A stretch of DNA of 64,000 nucleotides from an uncultured Alistipes sp. (lineage in GTDB: Bacteria > Bacteroidota > Bacteroidia > Bacteroidales > Rikenellaceae): assembly GCA_944321765.1 (NCBI GenBank), contig CALUMQ010000032.1:1-64000 (forward strand), written 5' to 3'. The notes under the pieces were generated by a model. It searched no databases, had not been told where the DNA came from, and saw nothing but the letters and a program-made list of their open reading frames with translations. The position numbers and the translations under genes were made by a program. Positions 1 through 7,291 of this stretch are shown here, in pieces. Within the stretch, counting starts at the first letter, position 1. Every line of letters begins with the position of its first letter.

Positions 1-123
1 TTCGCCGTTCACTTCGATGGTCTCTTTTGTCGAAACGGCGGACCGGCACAAAAACACGTGGTCGTTGGACATGTCCTTGAACGCCACCAAACGATAATTT
101 TCCGGATGAATACCCTTTTTCAT
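1..123 (-). CDS. rpmE2: 50S ribosomal protein L31 type B (partial, N-terminal 41 residues)
   Basis: The minus strand from 123 reads MKKGIHPENY followed by a run with FKDMSND and STKETIEVNGE, which is the start of the type B (zinc-free) L31 ribosomal protein of the large subunit. The gene runs off the left edge, so about half of the usual 80-90 residues are missing. The zinc-binding Cys of type A L31 would lie in this N-terminal part and are not present as a CxxC pair, in keeping with type B. A TACCTTTG -7 element lies 39 nt upstream. Identity is based on the characteristic N-terminus and is confident despite truncation. Confidence 0.9.
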   Translation of the reverse strand, partial: MKKGIHPENYRLVAFKDMSNDHVFLCRSAVSTKETIEVNGE

Positions 124-161
124 TTCGCTGTTTTTGTTAAAGATTCTGTGCTTAAGCGGGA

Positions 162-169
162 CAAAGGTA
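162..169 (-). promoter_or_regulatory. Putative -7 element (TACCTTTG) for rpmE2
   Basis: The minus strand reads TACCTTTG, an exact match to the Bacteroidetes sigma-ABfr -7 consensus TAnnTTTG, 38 nt before the L31 start codon. No clean -33 TTTG at 19-21 nt spacing was found. Confidence 0.55.
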
Positions 170-232
170 CGAATTAATTCTCAACAAACAAGCCCCGGGG
201 CAAAATTTTTCACCTCCCGGGCCGACGCGGGG

Positions 233-263
233 TTGCGCAATCCGGATAGTTTTTCTATCTTTG
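233..263 (+). promoter_or_regulatory. Putative promoter for the CAT-anticodon tRNA
   Basis: TTG at 233-235 and TATCTTTG at 256-263 are separated by 20 nt, matching the Bacteroidetes -33/-7 arrangement. The tRNA 5' end is 36 nt downstream of the -7 element, leaving a short leader to be trimmed. Confidence 0.65.
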
Positions 264-299
264 CGCCACGCAAATCCCCGCGCAGGCGGAGATTTACGA

Positions 300-373
300 G
301 GGCCCATAGCTCAGTTGGTCAGAGCAGCGGACTCATAATCCGAAGGTCGTGGGATCATGCCCCTCTGGGCCCA
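300..373 (+). tRNA. tRNA with CAT anticodon (elongator Met, or Ile2 if lysidine-modified)
   Basis: A 74-nt cloverleaf. The 7-bp acceptor stem pairs GGGCCCA (300-306) with TGGGCCC (366-372), the D arm is GCTC/GAGC, and the anticodon loop is CTCATAA. CCA is not fully encoded (ACC then G follows). Two features are unusual: the outermost anticodon-stem pair is G-A, and the T arm (349-365) has a T-T mismatch and loop ATCATGC instead of TTCRANY. Positions 54 and 58 appear swapped (A and T rather than T and A). Lack of the GGG/CCC anticodon stem run and a paired 1-72 rule out initiator tRNA; a proper initiator is at 33604-33679. Whether it carries Met or Ile cannot be told from sequence alone. Confidence 0.85.
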
Positions 374-378
374 CCGCA

Positions 379-410
379 AAAGGCTGCCACATGGCAGCCT
401 TTGTGTTTTT
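379..410 (+). terminator. Rho-independent terminator after the tRNA
   Basis: Perfect 10-bp arms AAAGGCTGCC and GGCAGCCTTT around an ACAT loop, followed by a T-rich tract (GTGTTTTT). It lies 6 nt after the tRNA and may also slow transcription from the convergent phosphoesterase gene. Confidence 0.85.
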
Positions 411-447
411 GCTCCGGGCCGGCACATGACAAGCCTCGGAGGTCGTT

Positions 448-1323
448 CTACCGCACATCGGGGTCTCCGGGCAGAAAGGGACGCCGGGCCTCCGAAGGCC
501 GGACATACTGCACGTCGATCGTATCGGCGGTCACCGTAATGATATTCATTCCCGAATAACCCGTCCCAAGAGGTCGGCCCGATGGTCCGCAGGTGATCAT
601 TCTTATCCCTTCGGTCTCGGCCTGCGCCGTATTGTGCAGATGTCCGGCAAAGACATATCTTACGGCATACCTTTTCAACAGGGAGATATACCGACGCCGC
701 ATCGGCTCCGGGAAATTCGAATACGTCTCCGGTTCATGACGCTCCGTCAGGATAATCGGGCAGTGCAGGAACAGAATCCGCTCCCGGCACTCTTTCGCCG
801 CCTCCAGCTGCGCGCAAAGCCAGTCGTACTGGGACTCCTCGGCCGCAGATACGCCATCCTTGATCGGGCAGCTGTCGATACCCAGGAAGGCACACCCGCC
901 AAAGCGGAAGGAAAACCGGTCGTAACCGTAGCGAGCCAAATAATCCCGAAGACGCGATTCCGAGAACTTGCCCATGTCATGGTTCCCGGGTAGATGGAAA
1001 ACGGGGACATCCGGCCGAATGGAGTCGATCAAACGCCGGTATGCCGCAAACTGCGCCTCGTCGTCCGGATTGTTCACCATGTCGCCGGTCACGATGACAA
1101 ACGAGGGGCACAGCAGATTGATGGCCGCTACGGTCTCCCTCAACAACCGTTCGCCCTCCGCAACACCTCCCTCCTCGCGGAATCCGAGCTGAGGATCGCT
1201 GATCTGGACAAAGAAAAATGGAGTTCCCGGAGCGAGCGTGTCGGCCAGACGGGGCGGCTGCGCAAACGCTCGAGGTGACAACGCGCACAGCACGGACACC
1301 AATAAAATATAAAGGCATTTCAT
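448..1323 (-). CDS. Secreted calcineurin-like metallophosphoesterase
   Basis: A 291-residue protein with a cleavable signal peptide (hydrophobic residues 4-20 ending ...RAFAQ). The full metallophosphoesterase motif set is present in order: SDPQLGF (a D-x-Q variant of the usual D-x-H), VTGDMVNN, LPGNHDMGKF, LFLHCPI and FAGHLHN. These bind two metal ions and hydrolyse phosphomono- or diesters. It is predicted to act in the periplasm or outside the cell. It diverges from the GH71/99-GH92-phosphatase operon and shares with it an intergenic region holding a triple ATTAA repeat, so it is probably part of the same regulon. The substrate is unknown; removal of phosphate from a phosphorylated glycan is an inference from context. 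Confidence 0.88.
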   Translation of the reverse strand: MKCLYILLVSVLCALSPRAFAQPPRLADTLAPGTPFFFVQISDPQLGFREEGGVAEGERLLRETVAAINLLCPSFVIVTGDMVNNPDDEAQFAAYRRLIDSIRPDVPVFHLPGNHDMGKFSESRLRDYLARYGYDRFSFRFGGCAFLGIDSCPIKDGVSAAEESQYDWLCAQLEAAKECRERILFLHCPIILTERHEPETYSNFPEPMRRRYISLLKRYAVRYVFAGHLHNTAQAETEGIRMITCGPSGRPLGTGYSGMNIITVTADTIDVQYVRPSEARRPFLPGDPDVR

Positions 1324-1345
1324 TCGCAGGAGGATTTCTCGTGAG

Positions 1346-1353
1346 CAAAGATA
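1346..1353 (-). promoter_or_regulatory. Putative -7 element (TATCTTTG) for the secreted phosphoesterase
   Basis: Minus-strand TATCTTTG matches TAnnTTTG, 22 nt upstream of the ATG at 1323. The ATTAA-repeat element begins about 11 nt further upstream on this strand, so that element sits between two divergent -7 boxes. Confidence 0.55.
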
Positions 1354-1364
1354 ACTTTTATCTC

Positions 1365-1398
1365 CAGATTAATATCCCAATTAATGAATTATTAAGAG
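1365..1398 (+). promoter_or_regulatory. Triple ATTAA repeat, candidate operator of the utilisation locus
   Basis: ATTAA starts at 1368, 1380 and 1391 (12- then 11-bp phasing), with conserved flanks ATTAATA, ATTAAT and TATTAAGAG. A second copy with identical phasing is at 17272-17305, in the other divergent promoter region of the locus. The 3' end lies 8 nt before a TAAATTTG -7 box. Direct repeats with about 11-bp spacing are the known binding pattern of SARP/OmpR-type winged helices, and such a regulator is encoded at 7292-9832. Confidence 0.6.
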
Positions 1399-1406
1399 TC
1401 GCCGCA

Positions 1407-1414
1407 TAAATTTG
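1407..1414 (+). promoter_or_regulatory. Putative -7 element (TAAATTTG) for the GH71/99-GH92 operon
   Basis: Exact match to TAnnTTTG, 18 nt upstream of the ATG at 1433 and 8 nt after the ATTAA repeat. No -33 TTTG is present; the repeat lies where it would be, as expected for an activator-dependent promoter. Confidence 0.55.
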
Positions 1415-1432
1415 TTTCAAAAACAACGCCTC

Positions 1433-2680
1433 ATGAACATTTGCACGTACACACGACTGCTGATAATCGGGATTCTGTCGGGCACGCTTCTCGAAGGCAA
1501 CGCCCAGGAGCCCCGCTACCCGGAGATCGACGGACTGGTTATGACGGGTTACCAGGGATGGTTCAATGCCGAAGGAGACGGAGCCGGCCTGCATTGGAAA
1601 CACTACGAAAAGGAGCATCGCTTCGAACCCGGAAGTTGCACGATCGATCTGTGGCCCGAGGTCTCGGAATATGAAAAAACATATCCCACCGACTTCCGGC
1701 TCAGCGACGGATCCACCGCCCGCGTGTTCAGCTCCTACGACCGGTCGACGACGTTTCTGCATTTCCGCTGGATGCACGATTACGGCATTGACGGAGCCTT
1801 CATGCAGCGTTTCATCGCCTCAATCCGGTCGCCGAAGGGAAAAGCGAACTGCGACCATATTTTGAAGAACGCCCTCAAGGCTGCCCAGCAATACGACAGG
1901 GCCCTTTGCGTGATGTACGACCTTTCGGGCATGCATGCATCCGAAGCCGACCTGCTCATCGATGACTGGCGGGAACTGATGCAGCAGGAAAGGATCACCT
2001 CACAAAAACCCAACCAATACCTGCACTACAAGGGACGCCCGCTGGTAGCCATCTGGGGCGTAGGATTCAACGACGGCCGAGAATACGGGTTTGACGAAGT
2101 GGAGCGCATCGTCGATACGCTGCGCGGTATGGGATGTGCGATCCTGCTGGGCGTTCCCGCCCACTGGCGCACGCTGTCGATGGATACGGTCTCCGACGAC
2201 CGGCTGATGAAAGTGATCGCCAAGTCAGACATCGTCATGCCGTGGTTCGTGGGCCGGTTCAACGCCCAAAGCTACCCGCGGTTCCAGGGAATCATCGGCG
2301 ATGACATCGCATGGTGTCAAGAACACGACATCGGGTATATGCCGGTTCTTTTCCCGGGCTTCAGCTGGTACAATCTGCGCAACGGCGTGGCCGCACCGCT
2401 GAACCAGATCCCCCGGCTGCACGGCTCATTCTTCTGGCAGCAGGTATACGGAGCGATCTCCCAGGGCGCCCGAACGCTCTACCTGGCCATGTTCGACGAG
2501 ATGGACGAGGGCACGGCATTCTTCAAATGCGCCAACGACGTGCCGGTCGGAGCGAGTCCGTTCCTCAGCTACGAAGGATGCGAGTCCGACCGCTATCTGT
2601 GGCTGGCAGGCATGGCGGCAAAAGCCCTCCGTCATGAAATCCCGTTGTCCTCCGACATGCCAACCCGCAAAACCGAATAA
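1433..2680 (+). CDS. Glycoside hydrolase family 71/99-like enzyme, secreted
   Basis: A 415-residue protein with an N-terminal signal peptide (hydrophobic residues 9-22, cut near NAQ). I chose ATG 1433 because a TTG at 1412 lies inside the -7 element and adds only seven residues. The sequence starts with TGYQGWF after the signal and has a TIM-barrel-like series of strands. Near the end it has FDEMDEGT (residues 354-361), where E356 and E359 match the catalytic Glu pair of the GH99 WNEWxEGT motif. GH99 enzymes are endo-alpha-mannosidases/mannanases cutting alpha-1,2-mannosidic linkages; this GH71/99-like branch is not biochemically assigned. It is first in an operon with GH92 (18 nt downstream), so attack on a mannose glycan is likely but inferred. 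Confidence 0.8.
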   Translation: MNICTYTRLLIIGILSGTLLEGNAQEPRYPEIDGLVMTGYQGWFNAEGDGAGLHWKHYEKEHRFEPGSCTIDLWPEVSEYEKTYPTDFRLSDGSTARVFSSYDRSTTFLHFRWMHDYGIDGAFMQRFIASIRSPKGKANCDHILKNALKAAQQYDRALCVMYDLSGMHASEADLLIDDWRELMQQERITSQKPNQYLHYKGRPLVAIWGVGFNDGREYGFDEVERIVDTLRGMGCAILLGVPAHWRTLSMDTVSDDRLMKVIAKSDIVMPWFVGRFNAQSYPRFQGIIGDDIAWCQEHDIGYMPVLFPGFSWYNLRNGVAAPLNQIPRLHGSFFWQQVYGAISQGARTLYLAMFDEMDEGTAFFKCANDVPVGASPFLSYEGCESDRYLWLAGMAAKALRHEIPLSSDMPTRKTE

Positions 2681-2698
2681 ACCGACAACACACTACCT

Positions 2699-4906
2699 AT
2701 GACCAAACAGCTTCTCTTTCTATACAGCCTTGCCGCCGTTCTGACCGCCGGCTGCAGCAACGACCCCGAGCCCGTCGATTATGTCAATCCCTACATGGGC
2801 AACATCAGCCATCTGCTCGTTCCGACCTACCCTACCGTGCATCTGCCCAACGGGATGCTGAGAGTCTACCCCGAACGCGCCGACTATACATCCGACCGCG
2901 TGAAGGGGCTGCCGATCGCCGTTACGAGCCATCGGGGAAAATCGGCGTTCAATCTGTCGTTCGGGAAATCCGGAGATGTAATCCGCCCCTGCAGCTGGTA
3001 TCATTACGACAATGAAAAGATAACTCCCTACTCCTACTCCGTACAGTTCGAAGAGGAGGATGTCGACGTTCGCTTCGCCCCATCCTGGCATTCGGGAATC
3101 TACGACATGACATTCCGATCGACCGAGGCACCGTTCCTGGTCTTCAACACCGACTCCGGAGAGCTGCGCTATGAGCAGGGAGCCATCCGCGGGTGGCAGG
3201 ACATCGATGGCCAAACCCGGATCTGTCTCCATGCGGAGACGTCGGCCAAAGTTCGGGAGGCGGAGCACTTCTCTCAAGGGAAGGGTGAATACGTCGTTCT
3301 GTATTTCGAGCCGGGGACGAAGCACATCGGCATACGCTACGGCATTTCGTTCATTGACGAGGAGCAGGCGGCTGCCAATCTCGACAAGGAGATTGCCGAC
3401 TACGACATCGACCGGATTCTCCGCCAAGGAAGAGACATCTGGAACGACAAGTTATCGAAAATCAAGGTCCGGGGAGCCGACAATGACGCGAAAACCGTAT
3501 TTTACACCTCCCTGTACCGCACCTACGAGCGAATGGTCTGCATCTCGGAAGGCAACCGCTATTACAGCGCCTTCGACCACAGCATACATACGGACAGCAC
3601 GCGATTCTACACCGACGACTGGGTATGGGACACCTACCGGGCCGCTCATCCGCTGCGCATCCTGATCGAACCCGAGATGGAGACCGACATGATACGATCG
3701 TACCTGCGGATGTCCGCGCAAATGACGGACCAATGGATGCCGACCTTTCCCGAGGTCACGGGAGACAGCCGGCGCATGAACTCCAATCACGGCGTTGCCA
3801 TCATTGCCGACGCCTGGAAAAAGGGACTCCACGGATTCGACCTGCATCAGGCCTACAAATACTGCAAGGGGGCCATTACGGAGAAGACGCTGGCACCCTG
3901 GTCGGGAGTGAGACGCGGCGCGCTGACCGATTTTTACTGGCAGCACGGATACATCCCGGCACTGCACCCGGGCGAGGATGAGACCTGTCCCGAGGTACAT
4001 CCTCTTGAGAAAAGACAACCCGTCGCCGTAACCCTCGGAACCGCATACGACGAGTGGTGCCTGGCACAGATCGCCGACGAACTGGGGCAGGCAAAGGACT
4101 ACAAGCGGTTTCTGAAGGACAGTTACAACTATCGGAATATTTTCAATCCCGAAACGGGCTTCTTCCATCCCAAGGATGCCGACGGAAGGTTTATCGAGCC
4201 GTTCGACTATGTACGTTCGGGCGGTCAGGGAGCCCGGGAGGCATACGGAGAGAACAACGGATGGATCTACCGCTGGGACGTACCCCACAACATCGCGGAT
4301 CTGATCAAAATGACCGGCGGAAGCGAAAAATTCACGGAGGAACTCGACCGCATGTTCGACACGCCGTTGGGCAGCAGCAAATACGAGTTCTACTCCCAAC
4401 TGCCCGATCATACCGGCAATGTAGGACAGTTCTCAATGGCCAACGAGCCATGCCTCCACATCCCCTATCTCTACAACTATGCCGGAGCCCCCTGGAAAAC
4501 GCAGAAAAGAATCCGGACCCTGCTCAACGAATGGTTCCGCAACGACCTGATGGGCGTCCCGGGGGATGAGGATGGTGGCGGGATGTCGGCATTCGTCGTA
4601 TTCTCCATGATGGGATTCTACCCCGTAACGCCGGGACTGCCGATATATGTCATCGGATCGCCCGTGTTCGAGGAGGTCACCGTAGATCTCGGCCATGGCA
4701 ATACGTTCCGCATCGTGTGCCGTCACTATCTGCCGGAGAACAAATACATCCAGTCCGCCCGTTTGAACGGAGAACCGCTCGACCGATGCTGGTTCACCCA
4801 CGAAGAACTCATGAGCAACGGACTCCTCGAACTGGAGATGGGGCCGCGTCCGAACAAGCAGTGGGCTACGGCCTGCCCTCCGCCATCATTCAAAATGAAC
4901 CTTTAA
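2699..4906 (+). CDS. GH92 alpha-mannosidase, lipoprotein
   Basis: A 735-residue lipoprotein (lipobox LTAGC, lipidated C19) and a full-length family GH92 enzyme: VDYVNPYMGN opening, galactose-mutarotase-like N-terminal beta-sandwich to about residue 250, then the (alpha/alpha)6 barrel. Family signatures are TDDWVWDTYR (about 300), NSNHGVAIIAD, NEPCLHIPYLYNY and PGDEDGGGMSAF (about 620). The last holds the Asp that act as general base in this calcium-dependent, inverting exo-alpha-mannosidase family. The usual Trp after MSA is Phe here. GH92 enzymes mostly remove alpha-1,2- (also 1,3-, 1,4-, 1,6-) mannose from N-glycans or yeast mannan, and some accept mannose-1-phosphate-6-mannose. The neighbouring phosphatases fit a phosphorylated mannan. 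Anchoring is probably in the outer membrane. Confidence 0.95.
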   Translation: MTKQLLFLYSLAAVLTAGCSNDPEPVDYVNPYMGNISHLLVPTYPTVHLPNGMLRVYPERADYTSDRVKGLPIAVTSHRGKSAFNLSFGKSGDVIRPCSWYHYDNEKITPYSYSVQFEEEDVDVRFAPSWHSGIYDMTFRSTEAPFLVFNTDSGELRYEQGAIRGWQDIDGQTRICLHAETSAKVREAEHFSQGKGEYVVLYFEPGTKHIGIRYGISFIDEEQAAANLDKEIADYDIDRILRQGRDIWNDKLSKIKVRGADNDAKTVFYTSLYRTYERMVCISEGNRYYSAFDHSIHTDSTRFYTDDWVWDTYRAAHPLRILIEPEMETDMIRSYLRMSAQMTDQWMPTFPEVTGDSRRMNSNHGVAIIADAWKKGLHGFDLHQAYKYCKGAITEKTLAPWSGVRRGALTDFYWQHGYIPALHPGEDETCPEVHPLEKRQPVAVTLGTAYDEWCLAQIADELGQAKDYKRFLKDSYNYRNIFNPETGFFHPKDADGRFIEPFDYVRSGGQGAREAYGENNGWIYRWDVPHNIADLIKMTGGSEKFTEELDRMFDTPLGSSKYEFYSQLPDHTGNVGQFSMANEPCLHIPYLYNYAGAPWKTQKRIRTLLNEWFRNDLMGVPGDEDGGGMSAFVVFSMMGFYPVTPGLPIYVIGSPVFEEVTVDLGHGNTFRIVCRHYLPENKYIQSARLNGEPLDRCWFTHEELMSNGLLELEMGPRPNKQWATACPPPSFKMNL

Positions 4907-4918
4907 ACCGCACGCAAC

Positions 4919-6016
4919 ATGAAAAGAGCCCTGTTTCTGCTCACCGTCCTCCTGACGATGACCGCCTGCCACAAGGAGCAGGATAATCGAAACCGCCTTC
5001 TGCTCCTCGGAGACATCCATTACGATCTGCTGGAGAATCATGACCTCGGGTGGCTGGCCACCACAAAAGACGATCTGCGACAGGTCACCACCGAGTACAG
5101 TGTTTTTACGGCTAAATTCTGGGACCGCTTCAGCGAGCGGCTGGCCCAAAGGACAAAGTCCGCGCCCTTCTCGGCGGTACTGCAGATGGGCGACATCTCC
5201 GAAGGTCTCGCCGGAACGCCCGAACTCGCCCGACAGATGGCCCACAGCGTCTTTGCCGCGGTCGACTCCATCGGATTCGAGGTACCGGTCATCATCGCCA
5301 AAGGGAATCACGACATCACGGGACCCGGAGCCCGCGAGGCCTTCAACGAGATTTATCTGCCGAACATGGCGCGTCTCTCCGGACACGAGCGGCTCGAATC
5401 GGCAAACTACTCGACCGAAATCGGCGACATGCTCTTCGTCTGCTTCGACCCCTGGGAAGAGTCCGACAACAAGCATAAACTGGATCGGCTCGAACAGCAA
5501 CTCTCCGCTTCGGATGCCCGGTACAAGTTCGTGATGGTCCACGAACCGGTCATTCCGATCAATGAACGCTGCTGGCACCTTTTCCGCCGGACCCCCGAGC
5601 AAAGAGAGCGCCTTCTGCACATCATCGCCGGACATCGGGCCATCGTACTGTGCGCCCACATGCATCTCTACTCGCTGGTCCGCAGAGACACCCCCGACGG
5701 CCCCATTCTTCAGATCATGGTCAACAGCGTCGTACGCGACAGCACGCTTCTCCAGCCCCGCAACGTGATCACACAATACGGAGAGTCGCTGGCGCTCGAC
5801 AATCCTTCGTGGGAGCCCGAGACCCTCGAGCAACGATGCGCCTGGCTTAAAGAAGAGACTCCGCACATCAAATATTTCAAACAGGCGGATCTCCCCGGCT
5901 ACGGAGTGCTGACGATCGATCCCCGAACCGACAACCTGACACTCGAATACTATGCGGCTTTCGGCGAGGAGCCGTATGACGTTGTCGACCTCAGCGCAAT
6001 ATTGAACCAGAAATAA
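4919..6016 (+). CDS. Calcineurin-like metallophosphoesterase, lipoprotein
   Basis: A 365-residue lipoprotein (lipobox MTAC, C17) starting 12 nt after the GH92 gene. Metal and catalytic motifs in order: LLGDIHYD, QMGDISEG, AKGNHDITG, VMVHEPVI and LCAHMHLYS. The C-terminal part (YYAAFGEEPYDVVDLS...LNQK) closely parallels the end of the phosphoesterase at 16021-17187 (YYPAFGDEPFDEIDLT...YNQK), so the two are paralogues placed in both arms of the locus. This is a secreted metal-dependent phosphatase of unknown substrate. Its position between GH92 and alkaline phosphatase suggests dephosphorylation of glycan fragments. Confidence 0.88.
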   Translation: MKRALFLLTVLLTMTACHKEQDNRNRLLLLGDIHYDLLENHDLGWLATTKDDLRQVTTEYSVFTAKFWDRFSERLAQRTKSAPFSAVLQMGDISEGLAGTPELARQMAHSVFAAVDSIGFEVPVIIAKGNHDITGPGAREAFNEIYLPNMARLSGHERLESANYSTEIGDMLFVCFDPWEESDNKHKLDRLEQQLSASDARYKFVMVHEPVIPINERCWHLFRRTPEQRERLLHIIAGHRAIVLCAHMHLYSLVRRDTPDGPILQIMVNSVVRDSTLLQPRNVITQYGESLALDNPSWEPETLEQRCAWLKEETPHIKYFKQADLPGYGVLTIDPRTDNLTLEYYAAFGEEPYDVVDLSAILNQK

Positions 6017-6074
6017 CGACAGCGTAAAAGAGACAAAAAACAACTATTCCCCCCGATTACAAACCTTCAAAACC

Positions 6075-7214
6075 ATGAAAAAATTCGGTATAATCTTACT
6101 GCTCATCCTTTGGGGATGGGGCTCCCAGGCCCAGGAGCTTGTCAAGGGCGAAATCAAGGATGTCGAACCCCAGGGCTCCTACATGCCGACATTCAAGACG
6201 GACGGCGAGGACAAAGCGCCCCTCAACATCATTCTGATGATCGGTGACGGCATGGGAATGGCACACATCGCTACGGCCATGTATGCAAACGGAGGCGAGC
6301 TTACGATGACGAACCTCAAGACCTGCGGGTGGGTGCGCACCTGTCCCAAAGGAAGCTTCACGACCGACTCCGCAGCTTCGGGAACGGCCTATGCCACGGG
6401 AGAGAAGACCCACACCGCCGCAATCGGCGTCGATGTCAACGACAAACCGCTTATGAATCTTCCGGAAAAACTCGACAAGAAGGGAATCATCTCCGGCATC
6501 ATCACGACCGACTATATGGACGGAGCCACTCCGGCAGCATTCTTTGCCCATCAGCCCGACCGCCACATGTCTGCCGAGATCTGGGCGGACCTCGGCTCCT
6601 CGAAGCTCACGTTCTTTGCCGGAGGGTGCGCCGAATCGTTCGAAGACCAGGAGTACGAAACGCGTGATGCCATCAGCAAGAAGTTCACGATCGTCAGCGA
6701 TCTCTCCGAACCGGAAGTCGCACACGCCCGGCGTCTCGGATATCTGCCGCCGAAGGCCAAAACCGCATCCGTGAACAAGAACCGCGGAGACTTCCTGCCG
6801 GCAACCACGGCCTTTGCGCTCGACTACCTCTCCTCGAAGGCCGCCAAGGGCAAAGGGTTCTTTCTGATGGTCGAGGGTGCGCGCATCGACAAAAGCGCCC
6901 ACGACAACGACTATCCGGCAGTTGTCCGCGAGGTGCTGGACTTCGACAAGGCGGTAGAGGCCGCCCTGCGCTTCGCCGAAAAGGACGGACACACGCTGGT
7001 CATTATCAGCGCCGATCATGAAACCGGAGCGCTTTCACTACGGGACGGCAATCCCGAAACGGGCCGAATGAAGGGAATCTTCGTCTCCCGCGGGCACACG
7101 GCCATTCCGGTTCCTCTGTTTGCCTACGGACCCGAATCCCAACGATTCATGGGCGTTCAGGAAAACAGCGATGTCAGCAACAAGATTTACGACCTTCTGG
7201 TAAACAAGAAATAG
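6075..7214 (+). CDS. Alkaline phosphatase, secreted
   Basis: A 379-residue enzyme with signal peptide (cut near SQAQ). Alkaline phosphatase superfamily features are IGDGMGMAH (metal Asp), TTDSAASGTA with the nucleophilic Ser at about residue 99, DYMDGATPAAFFAH, ARIDKSAHDND and SADHETG (metal-binding Asp/His). It is slightly shorter than typical E. coli-type PhoA and lacks obvious extra domains. It is the last gene of the GH71/99-GH92-phosphoesterase operon, 58 nt after the preceding stop and directly before a strong hairpin terminator. Phosphomonoesterase activity with broad specificity is expected; the role in releasing phosphate from the imported or surface glycan is inferred. Confidence 0.92.
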   Translation: MKKFGIILLLILWGWGSQAQELVKGEIKDVEPQGSYMPTFKTDGEDKAPLNIILMIGDGMGMAHIATAMYANGGELTMTNLKTCGWVRTCPKGSFTTDSAASGTAYATGEKTHTAAIGVDVNDKPLMNLPEKLDKKGIISGIITTDYMDGATPAAFFAHQPDRHMSAEIWADLGSSKLTFFAGGCAESFEDQEYETRDAISKKFTIVSDLSEPEVAHARRLGYLPPKAKTASVNKNRGDFLPATTAFALDYLSSKAAKGKGFFLMVEGARIDKSAHDNDYPAVVREVLDFDKAVEAALRFAEKDGHTLVIISADHETGALSLRDGNPETGRMKGIFVSRGHTAIPVPLFAYGPESQRFMGVQENSDVSNKIYDLLVNKK

Positions 7215-7238
7215 GCTTCGCGGCCCGCCGACAACAGG

Positions 7239-7276
7239 AAAGGCCTGCCCTCCGGAGAACGGAGGGCAGGCCTTTT
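7239..7276. terminator. Bidirectional terminator between alkaline phosphatase and the regulator
   Basis: Perfect 15-bp arms (AAAGGCCTGCCCTCC and its complement) around a GGAGAAC loop, with TTTT on the plus side and AA on the other. It separates two convergent genes. Confidence 0.85.
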
Positions 7277-7291
7277 GACACTGGCAGGCGT

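Noticed and set aside
134..559. A 141-codon plus-strand frame through the tRNA
   Set aside because: It runs through the tRNA and its terminator and has no coding features.
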